DNA of 56,932 nucleotides from Thiohalocapsa sp. (GTDB lineage Bacteria; Pseudomonadota; Gammaproteobacteria; Chromatiales; Chromatiaceae): NCBI GenBank assembly GCA_021736785.1, contig JAIPFF010000034.1, positions 1-56,932 on the forward strand. Direction: 5' to 3'. Position numbers and translations under genes: made by a program. Under the pieces are notes generated by a model. It was not told where the DNA came from and did no database searches. It saw only the letters and a program-made list of their open reading frames with translations. Shown one piece after another: positions 52,242-56,932 of the stretch (position 1 is its first letter; every line of letters begins with the position of its first letter).

Positions 52242-52723
52242 TGTGCTGCGTCTCATGCGCCGATAGATCCGGGGCGCGACGGTTCGGTCGGTTGCCGCCG
52301 GGAGTCCCCGGGAGAAGCCGCGGTCTTGCCGCGTGTGTCGTGCTGCGTTTGTCGCCGCGGTACCCGTGCTGGGGTGGCCGGCTCGCGACGCAGGAAGCGT
52401 AAGACCGGCGTTGTGTATTTGCAACCTAGTGTTTTTGTACAACATCGTGCCACTGCGTCATCGCACGGCCGGCGTTCGGAATGGGGCCGCCTCAGGGTGT
52501 CGAGGCTGGTAGGCGTACGGTCGGGGATAGCCGTCGAGCAGCCGCGATCGGTCTGCCTTGGGGCCGCGGCAAAGGGCGAAGGGCAACGATCTCGGCGTCG
52601 GGGCGGGCGGTCTATCGCCGCGTTGCTCGGCTCAGAGCAGGTTGTTGGACGGGGCTCTGCGTCGCAGGCAAGAAAAAGCCGCCTTGCGGCGGCCTTTTCA
52701 TCGACAGCGCGGGGCCTGTTTTG
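52242..52723. other. Intergenic region holding the MetA-type promoter and the fadL terminator
   Basis: No gene is supported. On the minus strand, TTGTAC near 52438 and AATACA near 52415 are 17 bases apart, a possible promoter for the MetA-type gene. The right end holds a hairpin terminator for fadL (annotated separately). The rest is GC-rich. Confidence 0.4.
52673..52698 (-). terminator. Rho-independent terminator after fadL
   Basis: A hairpin GCCGCC (52678-52683) and GGCGGC (52688-52693) around TTGC, flanked by AAAAA on the left and TTTT on the right. On the minus strand this gives a stem followed by a T-run after the fadL stop at 52724. It is symmetrical enough to act in both directions. 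Confidence 0.8.
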
Positions 52724-54202
52724 TCAGAACAGCCAAGCGAAATTCACGCCGAGCTCGTATTGGGCCATTTTGATCTCGGGAGCTTGGCCGCCGGTGAAGG
52801 CGCCGGGGCCGGAGACGCTCTCCTCCGGGGCGTACATGCCCCAGAATGTCAGCTCGAAATTATCGCGCAGCGCATAAGTGGCACCCAGCGTCCAGTGATC
52901 TTGAATCACCGCCGGCGCCAGCGTGTTGAAGGCGACTTGATCGCCGTCGATGGGCTGACTGCCGTGGCTGTAACCGGCGCGCAGCGTGAGTTGGTTGTTC
53001 AGCGCGTACTGCACGCCGAGCTTGATGATCGTCATATCATCCCAGCCGAAGCCGGCACCTTTCGAGCCGCCTAGGCAGTAGCGCGCATCGTAGCTCGCCC
53101 CCGGGGCGCTCGGCATGCCGAAGGCGGCGCCGAGATCGCACTTTTGCGCGAGCAAGTTCTCGTTGGCAACGGCGTCGACGTCACCGTACCAGATCTGTTG
53201 CACGTCCAGCGCGAAGGTGAGCTGCTCGTTCGGACGAAATGCGGCGCCGATGGTGCCGACTGCCGGGATATCGAAGTCGCCGCCGCCGGCGAACAGGTCC
53301 GCGTATTTGTCGAAGCGGCCCATGTACATCTTGGTGCGATAGGAAGCGCCGACGCTCAGCATCGGGCTGACGTCCCACAGACCACCGAGCTGGAAGCCGT
53401 AGCCCCAGGCCGAGTCTTTGCCGTTGTCGGACAGGTTCCGCGGCGACACCGCCTGCATGGTCTGGTTCTGGATCATGCTCTGGGTGAAGGTCTGGGTGAA
53501 CCCCTGGAAGGCGCCGACGCCCTTGACCTCGATGCTCTGGTAGCCCACCAGGAAGCTGGCGCCGACGGAAATGTCGTCGGTCAGGTCGCGCGCATAGGCG
53601 AACGACACGCCGAGCTGCTCTAGATTGACGCCCGCATTGCCTGCGCCGACTCGCTCGGTGCCGGGCACTTGCATCCCGGCGCGCGGATCCGGTGGTTGGT
53701 ACGCGGGCGGATTGGCCAAAGGATTATTGCCGCCGAAGGTGCCGAGACCGAACAGCGTATCGCTGCTGCGGTAGTCGGTGTTCATGCCTCCGTTGGCGAA
53801 CAGTGCCACGCCGACGGAACTGCGCTCGTCCAACGGGTGGCTGTAGCCGAAGCCGGGAATCAGGAAATCGGTATTCTCGCTCTCGACATTGCCGGTACCG
53901 TCCGGGCCGCCGCCGATCGGCGCGAACGCGCCCGTGGCCGCATTCGGGCTGAGGCCATCGTATTCGCGCTGGGGGCTGAACCAGGCCAAGCCCGCATCGG
54001 CTCGCCGGCCGATGCGGGTCAGGCCGGCGGGGTTGCCGACAATCGACAGCGTATCCTGCGGCAGTGCCGCCTCGCCCGCGCCGGCCATGCCCTTGGCGGT
54101 CGGCGAATAGGCGTGTGACATATAGCCGTTGGTAGCATGCGCCAACGGAGCGATTGCCGTGCCGGCAAGCGCGGCGACGGCGGCCGTCTTCTTTAGATTC
54201 AT
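52724..54202 (-). CDS. fadL: Long-chain fatty acid outer-membrane transporter
   Basis: A 492-residue outer-membrane barrel of the FadL/OmpP1/TodX family. Residues 1-24 are a signal peptide (MNLKKTAAVAALAGTAIAPL to AHA). The N-terminal hatch begins TNGYMSHAYSPTAKGMAGAGEAALPQD, with the conserved NP at VGNPAGL, and the barrel follows to an aromatic end (AWLF). It takes in long-chain fatty acids or other hydrophobic molecules. The ATG at 54202 has GAGGAG six bases upstream. A hairpin terminator lies downstream. Confidence 0.94.
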   Translation of the reverse strand: MNLKKTAAVAALAGTAIAPLAHATNGYMSHAYSPTAKGMAGAGEAALPQDTLSIVGNPAGLTRIGRRADAGLAWFSPQREYDGLSPNAATGAFAPIGGGPDGTGNVESENTDFLIPGFGYSHPLDERSSVGVALFANGGMNTDYRSSDTLFGLGTFGGNNPLANPPAYQPPDPRAGMQVPGTERVGAGNAGVNLEQLGVSFAYARDLTDDISVGASFLVGYQSIEVKGVGAFQGFTQTFTQSMIQNQTMQAVSPRNLSDNGKDSAWGYGFQLGGLWDVSPMLSVGASYRTKMYMGRFDKYADLFAGGGDFDIPAVGTIGAAFRPNEQLTFALDVQQIWYGDVDAVANENLLAQKCDLGAAFGMPSAPGASYDARYCLGGSKGAGFGWDDMTIIKLGVQYALNNQLTLRAGYSHGSQPIDGDQVAFNTLAPAVIQDHWTLGATYALRDNFELTFWGMYAPEESVSGPGAFTGGQAPEIKMAQYELGVNFAWLF

Positions 54203-54588
54203 GGTCACTCCTCGTATTGACGGCGCGCCGGGACTGTTCGCGCCGAAGCGTTGTCACTTTCGTTGTAATTATGTTGCGATTTTGCAGCGAATAGTCACAC
54301 TTGAGTTACATCCTTGTCAATCGGGGGGCTTCCTCGCGGCGAAGGCGTCGTGCGAGTGGCGCTTTGGCAACATGCGACCTCGTCTTGTGCTGTCGGTGGC
54401 GGCGGAGTGACTTGATCGCGGCACGGCAGCGCACCGCGCTTCGGCTCGCGGGCGCGGCGGCGTGGTTTGGGAGGCGGAGTTGAGAGGGGGGCCCTCGCCG
54501 GTATTGGCGAGGCCGGGGTTGCCGGTCGACCGCCGGTCGCGGCGGGCGCGCCGGCGGTCGGGTATGCAGTGCGTCTGTCGGCAGCGCT
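54203..54588. other. Intergenic region upstream of fadL
   Basis: No gene is supported. The part at 54245-54320 is unusually AT-rich and should hold the fadL promoter; on the minus strand TTGACA (54320-54315) is a perfect -35 but no good -10 lies 16-18 bases away. The part from 54320 to the ugd stop is GC-rich and empty. Confidence 0.5.
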
Positions 54589-55926
54589 TCAGCGGCCCGG
54601 CATCAGGCCGCGGCCGATGGACACATAGTCGAGTCCGGCGCCGGTGACTTGACCGTGATCGAAGATGTTGCGTCCGTCGAAGACGACCGGCGACTTCAAT
54701 CGGGCCTTGACCGCGGCGAAGTCGGGGCTGCGGAACTGGGTCCACTCCGTCACGATCGCGAGCGCGTCGGCTCCTTCAAGCGCGGCCTCCTGATCGTCCA
54801 CCAGGACCAAATCCGCGCGATCGCCGTAAATGCGCTGCGCCTCCTCCCCGGCCACCGGGTCGAAGGCGCGCACGCGGGCGCCCGCATCCCAAAGCTGCTC
54901 CATCAATCGGCGGCTGGATGCCTCGCGCATGTCGTCGGTATTCGGTTTGAAGGCGAGCCCCCAGAGCGCGAACGTCTTGCCCGCGAGGGCGCCGTCGAAG
55001 TAGCCGGAGATTTTCGCGAACAGCACGTCCTTCTGGCGCGCGTTCACCGCCTCTACCGCCTGCAGCAGCATGGGCGGATAGCCGATTTCGGTGGCCGTAC
55101 GCTCGAGTGCGCGGACGTCTTTGGGGAAGCACGAGCCGCCGTAGCCGCAGCCCGGATAGATGAACTGGTAACCGATGCGGGGGTCGGAGCCGATTCCCAC
55201 GCGGACTTTCTCGATGTCCGCGCCCACCGCCTCGGCGATGTTGGAGAGCTCGTTCATGAAGCTGATTTTGGTGGCGAGCATCGCGTTGGCCGCGTACTTC
55301 GTCAGCTCCGCGGAGCGCACGTCCATCAGCATCAAGCGGTCGTGACTGCGGTTGAACGGTGCATAGAGTGCTCGCAGCAGCTCGCCCGTGCGCGGATTGT
55401 CGGTGCCGACGATGATCCGGTCCGGGCGCATGAAGTCTTCGATCGCCGCCCCCTCCTTCAGGAACTCCGGGTTGGAGACGACATCGAACTCGTGCGCGGT
55501 GTGGCGCGCCGCTTGGGCGGCGCCGATTGCTTCCGCCACGCGGTCCGCCGTGCCCACCGGTACAGTGGATTTGTCGACGACGATGCGGTACCCCTCGATG
55601 TGCTCGCCGATGGTCTTGGCGACGCTCAATACATGCCGCAGATCCGCCGAGCCATCCTCGTCCGGCGGGGTGCCGACGGCGATAAACTGAAACAGTCCGT
55701 GCGCGACCCCTTGCGCGAGGTCGGTGGAGAATGCGATGCGCCCGGCCTCTTTGTTGCGGCGCAGCATATCCTCCAGGCCCGGCTCGAAGATCGGCACGCC
55801 GCCGGCATTGAGGACGGCGATCTTACGCTCGTCCACGTCGACGCAGAGGACGTTGTTGCCGGCCTCCGCCAGGCAGGCGCCGGTTACCAGGCCGACATAG
55901 CCGCTGCCGAAAATCGTGACTTCCAT
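54589..55926 (-). CDS. ugd: UDP-glucose 6-dehydrogenase
   Basis: A 445-residue NAD-dependent enzyme making UDP-glucuronate for surface polysaccharide. The NAD motif [11 protein letters not shown] is at 6-16, the catalytic C266 is in [11 protein letters not shown], and [11 protein letters not shown] and [20 protein letters not shown] follow family order. ATG 55926 has GGAG upstream; the frame is open to 56220 but without homology, and that part covers the tRNA-Tyr gene on the other strand. With manC at 28246 it is one of two sugar-nucleotide enzymes in this window. Confidence 0.96.
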   Translation of the reverse strand: MEVTIFGSGYVGLVTGACLAEAGNNVLCVDVDERKIAVLNAGGVPIFEPGLEDMLRRNKEAGRIAFSTDLAQGVAHGLFQFIAVGTPPDEDGSADLRHVLSVAKTIGEHIEGYRIVVDKSTVPVGTADRVAEAIGAAQAARHTAHEFDVVSNPEFLKEGAAIEDFMRPDRIIVGTDNPRTGELLRALYAPFNRSHDRLMLMDVRSAELTKYAANAMLATKISFMNELSNIAEAVGADIEKVRVGIGSDPRIGYQFIYPGCGYGGSCFPKDVRALERTATEIGYPPMLLQAVEAVNARQKDVLFAKISGYFDGALAGKTFALWGLAFKPNTDDMREASSRRLMEQLWDAGARVRAFDPVAGEEAQRIYGDRADLVLVDDQEAALEGADALAIVTEWTQFRSPDFAAVKARLKSPVVFDGRNIFDHGQVTGAGLDYVSIGRGLMPGR

Positions 55927-56088
55927 TAGGTTTGACTCCGGATGGTCCGCATCCGGCAGCGTCAGAGGTGCGCCGCGGAGCGGGTTGAACAGACGTGTTC
56001 GAAGGCGCGCGATCTTAGCAGATTTCGGCGTGCCGCCCGGCAGCGTCGATGCTTCGGTGCGGCCGGTGAAATCCAGCGCGTTTCTGCG

Positions 56089-56117
56089 TTGACGACTAAA
56101 TCTCTGCGCGGTAAGAT
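56089..56117 (+). promoter_or_regulatory. Strong promoter of the tRNA-Tyr-Gly-Thr-tuf operon
   Basis: TTGACG (56089-56094) and TAAGAT (56112-56117) are 17 bases apart. A GC-rich discriminator (GTCGCGC) follows, typical of stringently controlled stable-RNA promoters. Transcription should start near 56124, 11 bases before tRNA-Tyr. Confidence 0.8.
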
Positions 56118-56134
56118 GTCGCGCTCGGTCGATC

Positions 56135-56219
56135 GGAGGGGTTCCCGAGCGGTCAAAGGGATCAGACTGTAAATCTGACGGCTCAGCCTTCGGAGGTTCG
56201 AATCCTCCCCCCTCCACCA
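56135..56219 (+). tRNA. tRNA-Tyr (anticodon GTA)
   Basis: An 85-base class II tRNA with a long variable arm. Acceptor GGAGGGG/CCCCTCC, anticodon arm TCAGA/TCTGA around CTGTAAA (GTA at 56169-56171), T arm GGAGG/CCTCC and encoded ACCA. First in the operon ending in tuf. Confidence 0.94.
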
Positions 56220-56445
56220 AATGAGACGTGAGCTGCCCGCTGCTTGATCAGGTCGGGGCTAAGATCCGGTCCGGGCGCGGCAGTCGTCGTCTGCCGTCGA
56301 GTCCCGGTCGGTCTGGGGCGGCGCGGCGTGCCGAGTGGGCGAGCGCGGCCATTCGTCGCGGCGAGGCGCGGCGTTCGATCTCGCGCTGCGTTATCGGACA
56401 GTCTCGCTGGACGCGAGTGACTTATTTCAGACCATGATGGTCAAG

Positions 56446-56520
56446 GCGGGTGTAGTTCAACGGCTAGAACCTCAGCCTTCCAAGCTGATGATGTGGGTTC
56501 GATTCCCATCACCCGCTCCA
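56446..56520 (+). tRNA. tRNA-Gly (anticodon TCC)
   Basis: A 75-base tRNA with acceptor GCGGGTG/CACCCGC, anticodon arm TCAGC/GCTGA around CTTCCAA (TCC at 56479-56481) and encoded TCCA end. It closely resembles E. coli glyT. It lies 226 bases after tRNA-Tyr with no gene in between. Confidence 0.94.
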
Positions 56521-56651
56521 ATGCCCGGGCCGTCGATCGCAGCGCGCGGCGCCCCGGATTTCCCGGTGACGCGCCGGTGACCCGAGAACCGGCCGCGCTG
56601 GCGCGGTAGACGGCGCGAGGCGAGTCGTTGCGGCAGCAGCCGCAGAGCTTG

Positions 56652-56727
56652 GCCCATGTAGCTCAGTTGGTAGAGCACACCCTTGGTAAGGGTGAGGTCA
56701 CCGGTTCGACTCCGGTCATGGGCTCCA
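56652..56727 (+). tRNA. tRNA-Thr (anticodon GGT)
   Basis: A 76-base tRNA with acceptor GCCCATG/CATGGGC, anticodon arm CACCC/GGGTG around TTGGTAA (GGT at 56685-56687) and encoded CCA. It is the last tRNA before tuf, 66 bases from its start. Confidence 0.94.
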
Positions 56728-56793
56728 CTTTATCGAGATCGGCCGTCGCCTTCGGCGGCCGGGGCTTCAGAGACGCTTGCGGAGAGGAAGTCG

Positions 56794-56932
56794 ATGTCCA
56801 AAGCAAAATTCGAACGCAAGAAGCCGCACGTCAACGTAGGCACGATTGGCCACGTGGACCACGGCAAGACGACGCTGACGGCGGCGATCACGGTGACGCA
56901 GGCGAAGAAGTTCGGCGGTGAGTCGAAGGCGT
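56794..56932 (+). CDS. tuf: Elongation factor Tu, N-terminal part (cut by the right edge)
   Basis: The first 46 residues of EF-Tu. The start [20 protein letters not shown] leads into the GTP-binding GHVDHGKT and then [22 protein letters not shown] strong GGAGAGGA site lies at 56781-56788. EF-Tu carries aminoacyl-tRNA to the ribosome. The three tRNA genes upstream mark this as the tufB-type copy; the remaining frame runs beyond base 56932. Confidence 0.97.
   Translation, partial: MSKAKFERKKPHVNVGTIGHVDHGKTTLTAAITVTQAKKFGGESKA

Noticed and set aside
55927-56220. N-terminal extension of ugd to 56220
   Set aside because: It would cover tRNA-Tyr and its promoter on the other strand; ATG 55926 gives the exact family start.

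Overview
The window reads as core chromosome of a GC-rich gammaproteobacterium. Three things point there: gammaproteobacterial gene blocks (moeB, prmC, prfA and hemA facing a TPR gene, ispE, tRNA-Gln, prs, rplY and pth; also tRNA-Tyr, tRNA-Gly, tRNA-Thr then tuf), gammaproteobacterial family members (MltB, HslR, YjbQ, FadL, UbiA, PCu(A)C), and tRNAs close to the E. coli ones with encoded CCA ends. The gene set would suit a deep-branching aerobic lineage near the Chromatiales/Ectothiorhodospiraceae, but that placement is inference. No prophage, insertion sequence, integrase, CRISPR array or plasmid function was recognised.

Layout. 1-5250: gamma carbonic anhydrase, two copper chaperones of oxidase assembly (SCO1-like, PCu(A)C), a HIT-like protein, a di-haem cytochrome c4 with its own promoter and terminator, and an EEP-fold hydrolase. 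5316-9515: a Cys-rich unknown, an overlapping methyltransferase pair (one exported, one TPMT-like), and a YbjQ-YbjQ-M48 operon. 9590-16117: a Cys-rich unknown, hslR-grxC, pepN, a Uma2 nuclease, pirin, and a multi-cluster Fe-S protein. 16416-22790: a secreted unknown, mtaB, an NTF2-like protein, an exported alpha-crystallin-like protein with an internal repeat, an HExxH protein, purD and an exported MliC-domain protein. 22975-27680: a phosphorelay of Hpt protein, REC-GGDEF cyclase and hybrid kinase, divergent from manC. 29957-40238: ychF, tRNA-Met, a lone XRE regulator, purC, ridA, mltB, yjbQ, recG, ubiA, dsbA. 40460-51121: a membrane unknown and the moeB-to-pth block. 51270-56932: two outer-membrane barrels (MetA-type and FadL), ugd, and the tRNA-tuf operon, cut inside tuf by the window edge.

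How the genes work together. Cytochrome c biogenesis and copper delivery dominate the left end. Purine and PRPP supply is spread over purD, purC and prs. Translation termination (prfA, prmC), tRNA-linked haem synthesis (hemA), peptidyl-tRNA recycling (pth) and elongation (tuf and tRNAs) dominate the right. manC and ugd make sugar nucleotides for surface polysaccharide, and manC lies beside a cyclic-di-GMP signalling operon, so co-regulation is possible but unproven.

Nothing looks like a large accessory island. The most interesting unexplained pieces are the YbjQ-YbjQ-M48 operon, the exported crystallin-like/NTF2 pair, the HExxH protein, the exported methyltransferase, several Cys-rich orphans, the absence of lolB from its usual place, and short tandem repeats of unrelated sequence in many intergenic gaps, some touching translation starts.
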